Positions 50,827 to 60,359 of a stretch of DNA of 64,000 nt are shown piece by piece. This stretch comes from Sulfurovum lithotrophicum (GTDB lineage: Bacteria; Campylobacterota; Campylobacteria; Campylobacterales; Sulfurovaceae). Position 1 is the stretch's first letter, and each line of letters begins with the position of its first letter. Location: positions 1,674,001 through 1,738,000 of the forward strand of contig NZ_CP011308.1 in assembly GCF_000987835.1 (NCBI RefSeq), given 5' to 3'. The notes under the pieces are model-generated. The model was not told the origin of the DNA and did no database searches. It saw only the letters and a program-made list of their open reading frames with translations. Both the position numbers and the translations under genes were made by a program.

Positions 50827-51906
50827 TCAATATACTTTGAGTTCATTATAGAGACTGTCTCTCTCTATAGGCTGGAAACCCGAATTCTTGATCATCGCAA
50901 CGAAGTCGTCCAGGTTCATACCATGTGCAGATGCCGCTCCGGCTGCTGACTGGATGGACTCTTTTTCTATGGTACCGTCAAGATCATCTGCGCCGAACTC
51001 CTGGGCGATCAGTGCCAGGTTGATAGAGGCGGTTACCCAATAGGCTTTGATGTGAGGGATGTTGTCCAGCAGAATACGTGAGATGGCATAGGTCTTTAAT
51101 ATCTCCTGTCCTGAAGGGAACTCTTTGACCTTTAAAAAGTTGTTGTCTCTTTGGTAAACCAGAGGGATAAAGGCATTGAAACCGCCGGTCCTGTCCTGTA
51201 GATCACGTAGTCGAAGCATATGGTCAATACGGTGCGCCCGTGTTTCCACATGCCCGAAAAGCATCGTAGCGTTGGACTCTTTGCCTCTTTGGTGCCACTT
51301 TTCATGGATCTCCAGCCATTGATCGGAAGTGACTTTTCCTTTGCAGAGATACTCACGTACATCCTCATCAAAAATCTCTGCTCCACCGCCGGGCATGGAA
51401 TCCACACCATTTTCTATCATCAGATCAAGCACCTCATCATAAGAGAGACCATACTCACGCTTGAGAAAATCTATCTCCGCGGCGGTCATTGCTTTAATGT
51501 GCACATCAGGGAAAGCCTCTCTGATCTTTCTAAAGGCTCCCATATACCACTCTACCCCGTCATTGGGATTGTGTGCAGAAACAATATGCATCTCTTTGGC
51601 ACCGTTGGCTACGGAGTTTCTGACGATCTCAAGTATCTCTTCGTGACTCATGGTGTACTGATTGGGATTTTTGCGACTGGCAGAATAGGCACAGAACTTG
51701 CAGATGTCGGCACAGACATTGGTCGGATTGATGTGGCGGTTGATGTTGAAATAGCTTTTGTTTCCGTACTTTTCACGGCGGATCTCATCCGCGAGTTCGC
51801 CCAGGGTATAGAGGTCGAGTTCATAAAGCGCTTCACCCTCTTCCTGGCTCAAGCGTTCTTTATTGCGTACTTTTTGTATTAAATCCTGCTCTTGCTTTAA
51901 ATCCAT
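50827..51906 (-). CDS. mqnE: Aminofutalosine synthase (menaquinone biosynthesis)
   Basis: A 359-residue radical SAM enzyme of the futalosine menaquinone route. The cluster motif is CADICKFC (C-x3-C-x2-C) near residues 67-74, and the SMPGGGAEIFDEDVR segment near residue 172 is typical of MqnE. MqnC, a close relative, is the main alternative, but the INPTNVC lead-in and GAEIF motif fit MqnE better. The ATG at 51904-51906 is preferred to the adjoining GTG. A minus-strand TATAAT lies 29-34 bases upstream, divergent from glnD. Confidence 0.87.
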   Translation of the reverse strand: MDLKQEQDLIQKVRNKERLSQEEGEALYELDLYTLGELADEIRREKYGNKSYFNINRHINPTNVCADICKFCAYSASRKNPNQYTMSHEEILEIVRNSVANGAKEMHIVSAHNPNDGVEWYMGAFRKIREAFPDVHIKAMTAAEIDFLKREYGLSYDEVLDLMIENGVDSMPGGGAEIFDEDVREYLCKGKVTSDQWLEIHEKWHQRGKESNATMLFGHVETRAHRIDHMLRLRDLQDRTGGFNAFIPLVYQRDNNFLKVKEFPSGQEILKTYAISRILLDNIPHIKAYWVTASINLALIAQEFGADDLDGTIEKESIQSAAGAASAHGMNLDDFVAMIKNSGFQPIERDSLYNELKVY

Positions 51907-51934
51907 CACTGTTCATCCATAAATATTTTTGGGT

Positions 51935-51940
51935 ATTATA
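51935..51940 (-). promoter_or_regulatory. -10 box of mqnE in the divergent mqnE-glnD region
   Basis: Minus-strand TATAAT in GTGTTATAATACCC. The same bases read TATTATAAC on the plus strand and may serve glnD, which starts 26 bases away. Confidence 0.45.
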
Positions 51941-51965
51941 ACACTTATATATTAGGAGTTACCCA

Positions 51966-54443
51966 GTGGAGAAAGTCAAAGCGAAGATAGAAGAGCTACT
52001 TTATGAAAACGCCCCCCATTTCGAGATCGCAAAAGTACTCAAAGGGGAGATCAAACGTTATTTTGACACGCTCGAAGAGACCTTTGCTACTTCAAGTGGC
52101 AAAGATTTTCTGGTCAAACACACCAAAAAGATAGATACTATCCTCAAACTGGTCTATCAGGTCGCACACAGGGATATGTTCGGCAACTATGCTCCTATGA
52201 AGAATTCTATTCCCCTGGCACTCGTGGCACTTGGCTCCTACGGACGTGAACAGCTCTGCGTCTACTCCGACATTGACCTGATGATCGTTTATAAGGATAT
52301 CCCGGGTTACAATACAAAGGAAATGATCGAGAAAATACTCTACATTCTCTGGGATACCGGGTTGAAACTCGGACACCGTGTCCATACGGTCGAAGAACTT
52401 TACGATGTCTCGAAGACGGACATTACCATCAAGACCGCACTGATCGAATCTCGTTTTATAGACGGTTCGCACTTTCTATGGACCGAAACACAGAATGCAC
52501 TTTACAAGATCCGCCATGACGATCCGGGAACATTCATCCGTCTCAAACTTGAAGAGCAGGCACAAAAACATAAGAAATTCCCTCTTACCATGGAACCCAA
52601 CCTCAAAGAGGGATCAGGAGGGTTCAGGGATGCCAACCTGGTTTTCTGGATCGGGAAGATCCTCTACAATGTAGACAGTATCAAGGATCTTCCTACAGAT
52701 ATCGTGGAAGAGAAAGAGTACCGTCCTTTTCGCATTGCACTGGAGTTTCTCTTCCGGGTACGCTCCGCCCTGCATCTTGCCACACACAAAAAAGAGGACC
52801 GACTGCGTCTTGACCTCATCCCGTCTCTTGCCGGACTGTTGGGCTATGAAGAGAGTAAAAGCGGTCATATCAAGTTTGCCATGAAGGTGACTGAAAGCCT
52901 GAAGACTATCCGTCTCTACAGTACGATATGGCTGGAAAAACTGACCAGGGACTACATGGAGATCCCTTCCGAAAAACGATATATATACCCCAAGGGTAAA
53001 GATTTCAATGCCATGCTGAAACATCTTTGCAAAGAGGCAAAAACACCTTACAGGGCACATCCTACTCTTCTAAAAAAACTACTGGATGCCGAACGGCCCG
53101 AACGGCCTGACAACAGGCTCTACGAAACGATCGCAACGATCTTCTATCAGCCGTATGCCTACTCTATTCTGAGTACGCTCTCTTACACCAAACTGCTGCG
53201 CTATACCATACCGCCCATCAAAAAGGTAGTTGATATGCCACAATTTGACGGATATCACCAGTATGCCGTCGATATTCATTCTTTACGCTGTGTTTATCAC
53301 CTTGAACATATTGGGGAGCCGCTTGTTCTGAAACTTTATGAAACATTGGAGAAAGAAGAAAAAGCCATGCTGAAACTGGTTGTTTTCCTTCACGATGCAG
53401 GGAAAGGACGAAAAAGGGACCATCATCTAGTCGGTGCCTCACTTTTCAAGATCTTCGCACAGAAACTGCAAATCAGCACCCCTCTCATTGAAATGGGAGA
53501 ACGGTTGATCCAGTACCATACACTGATGAGCAACACCGCCCAGCGTGAAGATATCTACAACGAAAAAGTCATTTTTGGATTCGCCTCACATTTTCCCATC
53601 CCAAAGCTGCTTGATATGATCTATATTCTTACCTATGCCGACATGAATGGCGTAGGCGGAGATATCTACAACTCTTTCAGTGCAAAGCTGATCCGTACGC
53701 TCTACAAACATTCCCTGGAAATCCTTGGGCAGACCGAACTGCTTGACGAAGCGGCAAAACGTGCCACAAAAGAAGCGGCACTGAAACGCCATCCGGCATT
53801 CAAGGCACTTAAAAAAAGCGAACAGAAGAAGATACTTCAAATGCCTTCAAACCTGCTTTTCTTGCGTTATCGGCCTGAACGCATCATAGACATTGCCAAA
53901 AAAGCATTTGAAACAGAAGATTTTACGTACCAGATCAGCAATGAAGCACACCTGACCATCGAGATTATCCGTACAGGTTCTTTCAATCTGAGCTATCTGC
54001 TCGGTAAACTCACCAATCTTGAAGTAGTTAATATGGATATCAGCAAGCTTTTCAATGAACTCAAATATTTCAAGATCGACTTTGCTACAAAGGTGGGAAC
54101 AGATGAAGTATATCTTGTCGAAGAGATCATCGCTGATGCTTTCGATCCCACAAAGAAGAGTATCAAAAAGGTACCCCATATCGAAAGAGAGGATATTGAT
54201 ATTGACTGCGAGCACTCAAAGACCTATGCGCTTATGCATCTCAAGAGCAAAAACCAGAAAGGGCTACTGGCCTATGTCATTAACCTTTTCGACGACCTGG
54301 GCATCGATATTGTCACAGCAAAGGTGCATACCCTGAAAAACAGGGTACGGGATATGTTCCTTATCGAAAAGAATGGAAACTTTTGTCATAATGTTGAGAT
54401 CATAATAGAAAAACTGACTACTGAAAAGAATGAGGGAAAATAG
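51966..54443 (+). CDS. glnD: GlnD-like protein (PII uridylyltransferase/HD domain)
   Basis: An 825-residue nitrogen-status sensor enzyme. In order: nucleotidyltransferase domain with GSYGRE and the acids in YSDIDLMIVY (residues 90-109), the GlnD linker domain, an HD phosphohydrolase domain (FLHDAGKGRKRDHH near residue 475), and two C-terminal ACT-like regions, the clearer near residue 755 (SKNQKGLLAYVINLF). It would uridylylate and deuridylylate PII according to glutamine. The start is GTG at 51966 with AGGAG before it. glmS begins directly after its stop codon, linking nitrogen sensing and glutamine use. Confidence 0.88.
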   Translation: MEKVKAKIEELLYENAPHFEIAKVLKGEIKRYFDTLEETFATSSGKDFLVKHTKKIDTILKLVYQVAHRDMFGNYAPMKNSIPLALVALGSYGREQLCVYSDIDLMIVYKDIPGYNTKEMIEKILYILWDTGLKLGHRVHTVEELYDVSKTDITIKTALIESRFIDGSHFLWTETQNALYKIRHDDPGTFIRLKLEEQAQKHKKFPLTMEPNLKEGSGGFRDANLVFWIGKILYNVDSIKDLPTDIVEEKEYRPFRIALEFLFRVRSALHLATHKKEDRLRLDLIPSLAGLLGYEESKSGHIKFAMKVTESLKTIRLYSTIWLEKLTRDYMEIPSEKRYIYPKGKDFNAMLKHLCKEAKTPYRAHPTLLKKLLDAERPERPDNRLYETIATIFYQPYAYSILSTLSYTKLLRYTIPPIKKVVDMPQFDGYHQYAVDIHSLRCVYHLEHIGEPLVLKLYETLEKEEKAMLKLVVFLHDAGKGRKRDHHLVGASLFKIFAQKLQISTPLIEMGERLIQYHTLMSNTAQREDIYNEKVIFGFASHFPIPKLLDMIYILTYADMNGVGGDIYNSFSAKLIRTLYKHSLEILGQTELLDEAAKRATKEAALKRHPAFKALKKSEQKKILQMPSNLLFLRYRPERIIDIAKKAFETEDFTYQISNEAHLTIEIIRTGSFNLSYLLGKLTNLEVVNMDISKLFNELKYFKIDFATKVGTDEVYLVEEIIADAFDPTKKSIKKVPHIEREDIDIDCEHSKTYALMHLKSKNQKGLLAYVINLFDDLGIDIVTAKVHTLKNRVRDMFLIEKNGNFCHNVEIIIEKLTTEKNEGK

Positions 54444-56252
54444 ATGTGTGGAATCGTAGGGTATATCGGCCCCAAAGAAAAAAAAGAAATACTGCTGGAC
54501 GGACTGCAGGAGCTTGAGTACAGAGGCTATGACTCCGCAGGGATCGCGGTCATAGAGGGTGAAAAGCTCAACAGTTTCAAAGCCATCGGAAAACTGGAAA
54601 ACCTTAGAGAGAAAACCAAAGAATATAGCAGTGAAGGCTTTGGCATCTCCATCGGACATACACGCTGGGCAACCCACGGCAAACCGACAGAACTCAATGC
54701 CCACCCGCATCTGGGGGCCTACTCCTATGTCGTACACAACGGGATCATCGAAAATTATCAGGAATTGAAAGAGGAGCTTCAAAAAGAAGGGGTCCATTTT
54801 CTAAGCCAGACCGATACGGAGACGATCGTCCACCTCTTTGAAATATACAATAACAAAATGAACGATCCGTTTGCAGCTTTTGAAAAGACGATCGGACGAC
54901 TTGAAGGGGCTTATGCGACCCTGCTCATCACCGAGGCGGCACCCGACACCATCTTCTTTGCGAAGAACGGTTCTCCTATGCTTATCGGTTTTGACGGAGC
55001 AGAGGTCTACTTTGCTTCTTCCGATACGCCTATCATAGGAAAAGCGAATGAAGTCTATTACCTTGAAGACGGCGAATACGGCTATGTCAAAGAGGGAGAG
55101 GTCCACCTCTTCAATGCGGAAGGTGAAAAAACTTTTACCAAACAGCCTTTGACCGCAGACAAACTCTCCGCGCAGAAAGACGGGTACCGCTTCTTTATGG
55201 AGAAAGAGATCTATGAGCAAAGCACTGTCATGTCTGAAACTATTATGGGACGCGTGCTGGCTGATAAGATCATATTGGATGAGCTGGATGACGATTTCTT
55301 TGAAGGCATCAACGCTATCAAGATCTGTGCCTGCGGAACCTCTTATCACTCCGCACTGACCGCCGCCTATCTGTTTGAGCGCATTTCAAAGATCCGCTGC
55401 GATGTGGAGATCGCTTCAGAGTTCCGATACAAAGAACCGCTTTTAAGCGAAGATACCCTCTTTATCACTATTTCTCAGAGCGGTGAAACGGCCGATACGC
55501 TTGAAGCCTTGAAGATGGCCAAACGTGCGGGACTCAAAAGCCTGAGTATCTGTAACGTGGACAACTCTTCCATCGTACGGGAGAGTAATGCTGCCATCCT
55601 GACACGTGCAGGCATAGAAAAAGGAGTCGCCAGTACCAAAGCGTTTGCTACACAGACCATGGTACTCTGGATACTCGCACTCTATATGGGCCAGGAGAAG
55701 CAAACCGTTTCTCCGGATGTATTGGCAAAAGAGATCGATGCAATCCTTCATACACCCAAAGCCCTTGTCGTCACAGACCGACTGCATGCCAAACTGACCC
55801 GGCTTTCCAAACGTTATCTTCACGGGCACGGATTTTTCTTCATCGGAAGGGACATCTTCTTCCCACTTGCCCTCGAAGGTGCGCTCAAGCTCAAAGAGAT
55901 CTCCTATCTGCATGCGGAAGGCTACCCGGCGGGCGAGATGAAACATGGTCCTATCGCACTTGCAGACAGCGATCTCTTTACCATCGCACTCATGCCAAAG
56001 ACCATGCATTACGACAAGATCAAGTCGAATGTGGAAGAGCTTTCTGCCAGAGATGCCACCATCTGTGCCATCTCACCGGAGTCTTTTGAGTTAGCAGACG
56101 ATTTCATCCAGACCAGGTATGACACTCACCCGATGTTGGAATTTTTTGAAATGATGGTGGTCACACAACTGCTTGCCTTGGAGATCTCTGTAAGACTTGG
56201 GAATGACGTGGATATGCCGAGGAATTTGGCAAAGTCTGTGACTGTGGAATAA
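54444..56252 (+). CDS. glmS: Glutamine-fructose-6-phosphate aminotransferase (isomerising)
   Basis: A 602-residue GlmS that makes glucosamine-6-phosphate for peptidoglycan and LPS. The N-terminal Ntn glutaminase begins MCGIVGYIG with Cys2 as nucleophile after Met removal. Two SIS domains follow (CACGTSYHSALTA near residue 295, SQSGETADTLEAL near residue 343), and it ends with the family tail PRNLAKSVTVE. The ATG follows the glnD stop with no gap, and its ribosome binding site GAGGGAAAA lies in the glnD tail. Confidence 0.97.
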   Translation: MCGIVGYIGPKEKKEILLDGLQELEYRGYDSAGIAVIEGEKLNSFKAIGKLENLREKTKEYSSEGFGISIGHTRWATHGKPTELNAHPHLGAYSYVVHNGIIENYQELKEELQKEGVHFLSQTDTETIVHLFEIYNNKMNDPFAAFEKTIGRLEGAYATLLITEAAPDTIFFAKNGSPMLIGFDGAEVYFASSDTPIIGKANEVYYLEDGEYGYVKEGEVHLFNAEGEKTFTKQPLTADKLSAQKDGYRFFMEKEIYEQSTVMSETIMGRVLADKIILDELDDDFFEGINAIKICACGTSYHSALTAAYLFERISKIRCDVEIASEFRYKEPLLSEDTLFITISQSGETADTLEALKMAKRAGLKSLSICNVDNSSIVRESNAAILTRAGIEKGVASTKAFATQTMVLWILALYMGQEKQTVSPDVLAKEIDAILHTPKALVVTDRLHAKLTRLSKRYLHGHGFFFIGRDIFFPLALEGALKLKEISYLHAEGYPAGEMKHGPIALADSDLFTIALMPKTMHYDKIKSNVEELSARDATICAISPESFELADDFIQTRYDTHPMLEFFEMMVVTQLLALEISVRLGNDVDMPRNLAKSVTVE

Positions 56253-56281
56253 TAAAGGTGAAAAAGGAAAATAAATCTTGA

Positions 56282-56311
56282 CTCGTTACCATGTTGTACG
56301 TGGTAATGCAT
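56282..56311 (+). repeat. Palindromic interspersed repeat, copy 1 of an inverted pair
   Basis: CTCGTTACCA / TGGTAATGCAT around a central ATGTTGTACG. It aligns with the reverse complement of the copy at 56361-56390. The form is that of the widespread CTCGTTCCCACGC...GCGTGGGAATGCAT elements. Confidence 0.6.
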
Positions 56312-56360
56312 ACTTCACCGCTTTATTACAGAACAAACTGCATATTATTTACACACTCAT

Positions 56361-56390
56361 ATGAATTCCCACGCAAAGCATGGGAACTAG
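56361..56390 (-). repeat. Palindromic interspersed repeat, copy 2 of an inverted pair
   Basis: Minus strand CTAGTTCCCA / TGGGAATTCAT around TGCTTTGCG. The TAG stop codon of the kinase gene lies inside it. The third stem pair is C-G here and A-T in copy 1, a compensatory change. Confidence 0.6.
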
Positions 56391-57079
56391 CATGTATAAA
56401 ACCATTGCTTACATAAGGCTTTGTAAATCACCTTGTAAGCCTTCAATTTTTCTTTTTCCCATTCTATTTTACCAAAATATGAAACCAGCATATATGCTTC
56501 ATCTGCCTGGTTCAATCCAAACTCCACACAAACACAAGCCAGATCAAAATATCTGTCATTTACGCTTGCATATTCAAAATCTATGAACTTTACATCATTG
56601 GGAAAAAAGATATTTTGCGGGTTAAGGTCATTATGACAGAGGACATACTCTTTGGGGTAGTTCTCTATGGTTTTGAATGCTTTCTGGACTTCATCTGTTT
56701 TATTTTTTATTTGGAGTTCTATGGGTTTTGCATCTATACTGATGCTATGCAGTTTTTTTAAAGTTTCAGCCAAACATTGTACATCGTTTTTATCAAGCTT
56801 TCTCTTATGTTCCCCCTCTAAAAATGCAAACACCATAAAGCCATTGGCTTTGTCAAACACCAAAGGTTCTGCTGCAATACCTTGCTTGTAAGTTACGTTT
56901 TGCACTTTCCACTCAAAGTCTCTGTCTATATCTTCCTGTAAAAGTTTACGGACAATATATTTAACCCCATTGGCCACCACTAGATAGTTTTCATTACAAT
57001 ACCCTTGATTTTCCAAAAGTGTACATGAGTCTATTGTTTTATTTTTAAAAAATAGGTGTTTTTTGAGTCGTGCTATCAT
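56387..57079 (-). CDS. Choline-kinase-fold phosphotransferase, probable thiamine kinase
   Basis: A 230-residue APH/choline kinase family protein. The catalytic loop is CHNDLNPQNIFF near residue 148 and the metal-binding segment FIDFEYAS near residue 166. Its ATG overlaps the thiQ stop as ATGA, making it the last gene of the thiamine transport operon; E. coli ThiK, a thiamine kinase, is of this same fold, so thiamine phosphorylation is the best inference. LicA-type choline kinase is the alternative. The gene looks clearly more A/T-rich than thiQ and thiP, which hints at separate acquisition. Its stop codon TAG lies inside a palindromic repeat, so the native C-terminus may have been altered. 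Confidence 0.75.
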   Translation of the reverse strand: MIARLKKHLFFKNKTIDSCTLLENQGYCNENYLVVANGVKYIVRKLLQEDIDRDFEWKVQNVTYKQGIAAEPLVFDKANGFMVFAFLEGEHKRKLDKNDVQCLAETLKKLHSISIDAKPIELQIKNKTDEVQKAFKTIENYPKEYVLCHNDLNPQNIFFPNDVKFIDFEYASVNDRYFDLACVCVEFGLNQADEAYMLVSYFGKIEWEKEKLKAYKVIYKALCKQWFYTC

Positions 57080-57717
57080 TGTTTTACAAGTGTATGGTTT
57101 TGCATCTTATAGACTTTATCGGCAATACGCTCAGCATCCAGGAGATCATGCGTGACCATGATCGTATGCAAATGGTTTTCTGTAGTGATCTTTTTGACCA
57201 GGTCAAGCATTTCAATTTTTGTCTCTCTGTCCAGCCCGGTAAACGGTTCATCCAGCAGAAGTATAGGTTCTCTCCTCAGCAAGACACGTGCCAGTGCCAC
57301 ACGCTGCTGTTGGCCGCCGGAAAGGGATGCAACAGGCGCGTATTCATACTTTTCCAGACCAACCTCTTTAAGTATCTCCCCTACTTTTTCAAACTCCTTC
57401 CGACTGCTTTTCAATGTTCTGCTTACACCCAAAAGAATGTTCTTTTGTACGGAGAGATGTTCAAAGAGATTATGATTCTGAAACAGTATGCTTACCGGTC
57501 TTTTTTCTACAGGTAGATCGGTCAATTCTCTTCCGTCCAGGCTAATATTTCCGCCTGATGCCGGGAGAAAACCTGCAATGATATCCAGCAGTGTGGACTT
57601 TCCGCTTCCGCTTTGTCCAAGTATGGCAGCGATCTCTCCCCTCTCCACGGAGAGGGCATAGGTATAGAGATCATCGGCATTTTTATATCGGTATTTCAAA
57701 TCATTTATGCTCAGCAA
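57076..57717 (-). CDS. thiQ: Thiamine ABC transporter ATP-binding protein
   Basis: A 213-residue ABC ATPase: Walker A GQSGSGKST near residue 31, Q-loop LFQNHN near 73, signature LSGGQQQR near 129, Walker B ILLLDEP near 149, switch His in MVTHD near 185. I place the start at TTG 57715-57717 because GGAGG lies 5 bases upstream within the thiP tail; the upstream in-frame ATG at 57771 would add 18 residues without family resemblance. It overlaps thiP by 17 bases and the downstream kinase gene by 4, consistent with one operon powering thiamine import. Confidence 0.88.
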   Translation of the reverse strand: MLSINDLKYRYKNADDLYTYALSVERGEIAAILGQSGSGKSTLLDIIAGFLPASGGNISLDGRELTDLPVEKRPVSILFQNHNLFEHLSVQKNILLGVSRTLKSSRKEFEKVGEILKEVGLEKYEYAPVASLSGGQQQRVALARVLLRREPILLLDEPFTGLDRETKIEMLDLVKKITTENHLHTIMVTHDLLDAERIADKVYKMQNHTLVKQ

Positions 57718-59347
57718 CTTCGCCTCCGGATACTTTTCTTTCAAACAGCCTTGGCACAGCCACAAATACACTCAGTATGATCACCAACAGGATCAGCGCA
57801 ACCCCTGCGGCGTCATTGGTTCGATAGGAGCCCATAAGCTGATAGAGATACCATGGCAGGGTCGAGAATTCATCTGACCCGAAAAGTGCTATGATACCCA
57901 AATCCCCCAGTGAAAAACAAAAAGCCAGAGCAAAAACATAGCCTATGGAGGATTTCAGATAAGGATATTCGCAATAGATCCATCTCTGCACTTTGCCAAG
58001 GTTTAGTGAAAATACCAGTTTGTCATACCGCTGTGCCGTTTTCTGCATCACGGGACTCAGTACAGAAAGTGCAAAAGGCAGAGACATCAGTACATTTGCC
58101 GTCAATACGGCTGCCGAGGCCCAGACCACTATAGGAGCCTCATATTTTTGGGACAGCAGAAAAAATCCCAGCCCCATCACGAGTGAAGGAATGGCGAGGT
58201 AGAGATTACCGGAAAAAGAGATCAGCAGACTCAAAGGTTTTGAAAAAACCCTGTCCGCCAAACGGTTCTTTAAGGTAAAATGGCGTTTTGCATCACTTAA
58301 GAACAGAGCAAGCACAACGGTCAGTATGCTTGAGGCAACGGCAAACACTAGACTCGTCAGAAACGATTTTACAAAGAGTGACTCAGCAAATATACGTCCG
58401 AAATCCGCACCTGAACCATCGGCAATGATCACAAGAAGCGGCAAAACAAAAAAGAGAGTGAAAAGTGCGATCACTGTTCTCTGTATCCACCCGATATGTT
58501 CTGCTTCTTTCCAGGGTATCCGGACAGAAGCGGTTTTCAGGTTGCTCAGCCCTGTCCTGAAATTGGAAGAGAAGATCACCAGCAGTGTAGAGATAGCAAG
58601 CTGTATCAGTGCCAGTTTCAAAGCCATAGCAATGTCAAAATCAATCCTTACCGCTTCATAGATGGCAACTTCCAGAGTATTGTACGCCGGAGAGCCGCCC
58701 AGGATAAGCACAATGGCGAATGAACTGAAGCATAAAAGGAATATGGTTGAAGCAATACTCAAAAGTGTGGGCTTCAAAGCAGGCAGTTCCACATAGATGA
58801 ATCTTTGGAATGTGCTAAACCCCAGACTTTTGGCAAGCTTGTATTTTTCTTTGGGGATACTTTCGAAAGTGTGCAGCAGGGAACGTGATGCAAATGAAGC
58901 ATTCAGGTAGGTATGTGCCAGCAATATCCCGCTCAGGCCGTAAAGGTAGGAACCGAAAGAATGATCGAAAAGAGCGATGCTGATCTGGTTGATCCACCCG
59001 TTACGTCCATAAATACCGATGAGCCCGAAAGCGACAAGCAGCGTGGGCAAGACCAGTGAGGAAGAAAAAAGAGCGACCAGTACCGAGCGTCCTTTAAAGT
59101 CTGACTGATGCGCCAGGCTCCAGGCAAGCACAATACCTACAGCCAGAGAAAGCAGCGTGGACAAAAACGCCTGATAAAGCGTAAATTCCAAAAGTCCATA
59201 CACCCTCTCGTCAAGTCGGGTAATCTGTACCGGGTCCTCTGCCCCCAAAAGTGTCATAAAAAGCAAAAGTGCGAAGCCCAGTAAAAAGAAAGAAACAAAA
59301 AGACCCGGCAGCAAAGAGCCTTTAAAGCCATACAATCTCTTTAGCAT
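57701..59347 (-). CDS. thiP: Thiamine ABC transporter permease
   Basis: A 548-residue fused permease with about 12 membrane helices and two binding-protein-dependent transport domains. The first EAA-type loop is ESIPKEKYKLAKSLGFS near residue 180; the second half starts near residue 290. ThiP of E. coli has the same two-domain form and similar length. I chose ATG 59345-59347 (MLKRLYGFKGS), two bases after the thiB stop, instead of the in-frame ATG at 59374 inside thiB. Iron permeases (FbpB, SfuB) share the fold, but the neighbouring ThiB and riboswitch context support thiamine. Confidence 0.86.
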   Translation of the reverse strand: MLKRLYGFKGSLLPGLFVSFFLLGFALLLFMTLLGAEDPVQITRLDERVYGLLEFTLYQAFLSTLLSLAVGIVLAWSLAHQSDFKGRSVLVALFSSSLVLPTLLVAFGLIGIYGRNGWINQISIALFDHSFGSYLYGLSGILLAHTYLNASFASRSLLHTFESIPKEKYKLAKSLGFSTFQRFIYVELPALKPTLLSIASTIFLLCFSSFAIVLILGGSPAYNTLEVAIYEAVRIDFDIAMALKLALIQLAISTLLVIFSSNFRTGLSNLKTASVRIPWKEAEHIGWIQRTVIALFTLFFVLPLLVIIADGSGADFGRIFAESLFVKSFLTSLVFAVASSILTVVLALFLSDAKRHFTLKNRLADRVFSKPLSLLISFSGNLYLAIPSLVMGLGFFLLSQKYEAPIVVWASAAVLTANVLMSLPFALSVLSPVMQKTAQRYDKLVFSLNLGKVQRWIYCEYPYLKSSIGYVFALAFCFSLGDLGIIALFGSDEFSTLPWYLYQLMGSYRTNDAAGVALILLVIILSVFVAVPRLFERKVSGGEVAEHK

Positions 59348-59349
59348 GA

Positions 59350-60354
59350 TTATCGTCTCAAGGCATTCAGCCATTCATCGATGTATGCTTTTCGGCTGGC
59401 TTCTACCTTTTTGCCATCCATTAAAAGCATTTTGGATGGTACGATCAACTGTTCAAAAGCATTGGGTAACCCTTTTGTGGTCTTTACCACCGGATATGCC
59501 CAGTTGGTCGTAGGGATGATATCTGCAAAGGCAGGGGAAAGCATAAAAGAGAGAAACTCCCTCGCCAATGCTTTATGTTTGGATGATTTCAGCATCGCTG
59601 CCACTTCTATCTGCCCGTAATGGCCCTCTTTGAAACTGGCCGCTTTGATATTGTTTTTCTTCTCTTCTATCATATGGTATGCGGGTGAAGTGGTGTAGGA
59701 GAGTACCATATCGGCCTCACCTTTCAAAAAGAGACTATAGGATTCAGACCACCCTTTGGTGATCGTCAGAATATGGGGAGCCAGACGTTTCCAGTATGCC
59801 CCGGCTTTTTCACCATAGAGCTCTTTGATCCATAAAAGAAGACCCAGCCCGGAAGTAGAAGAACGCGGGTCCTGAATGAGAATTTTAAAATTCTCGGGCA
59901 TAGATGCCAACGCTTCAAATGAGTCAGGTACCTCTTTGAGCTTATCACTGTCGTATACAAAGGCAAAATAGCTGTAGTCATACGGTACAAAATTTTCATC
60001 TTTGTAAGGTACAGGCAGGAGAAGCATGGAAGTATTGAGATCGTGCTTTTCAAAAAGCCCGGTCTTATTCGCTGTTTGTGCGATACTTGTATCCAGCCCC
60101 AGTAAAATGTCTGCTTTGGTATGTTTTCCTTCCAGCTGTATTTTCCGCAATGCACCTATAGAACTGGAAGTAGAAACAAACTTCAGCGTGCAGTTACACT
60201 CTCTTTCAAAAGCTTCTTTTATCTTGGGAGCCGCACCCCATGAAGCCGTGAAAGAGTTGTAGGTGTAGACGGTCAGTGTGGGTTTTATGTCCTGCCCGAA
60301 TGCAACGGATGTAAACATGAAAGTGATAAGAAGAGTATGAATGATTTTAAACAT
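59350..60354 (-). CDS. thiB: Thiamine/TPP periplasmic binding protein
   Basis: A 334-residue binding protein with signal peptide (IIHTLLITFMFTSVAFG). The mature start LTVYTYNSFTASWG, the CNCTLKFV segment near residue 54 and the KADILLGLD segment near residue 78 closely follow E. coli ThiB, which binds thiamine, TMP and TPP. It captures thiamine in the periplasm for ThiPQ. There is no ribosome binding site before the ATG, and a TATAAT box ends only 5 bases upstream, so the transcript may be leaderless or nearly so. Confidence 0.9.
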   Translation of the reverse strand: MFKIIHTLLITFMFTSVAFGQDIKPTLTVYTYNSFTASWGAAPKIKEAFERECNCTLKFVSTSSSIGALRKIQLEGKHTKADILLGLDTSIAQTANKTGLFEKHDLNTSMLLLPVPYKDENFVPYDYSYFAFVYDSDKLKEVPDSFEALASMPENFKILIQDPRSSTSGLGLLLWIKELYGEKAGAYWKRLAPHILTITKGWSESYSLFLKGEADMVLSYTTSPAYHMIEEKKNNIKAASFKEGHYGQIEVAAMLKSSKHKALAREFLSFMLSPAFADIIPTTNWAYPVVKTTKGLPNAFEQLIVPSKMLLMDGKKVEASRKAYIDEWLNALRR

Positions 60355-60359
60355 AGGGG

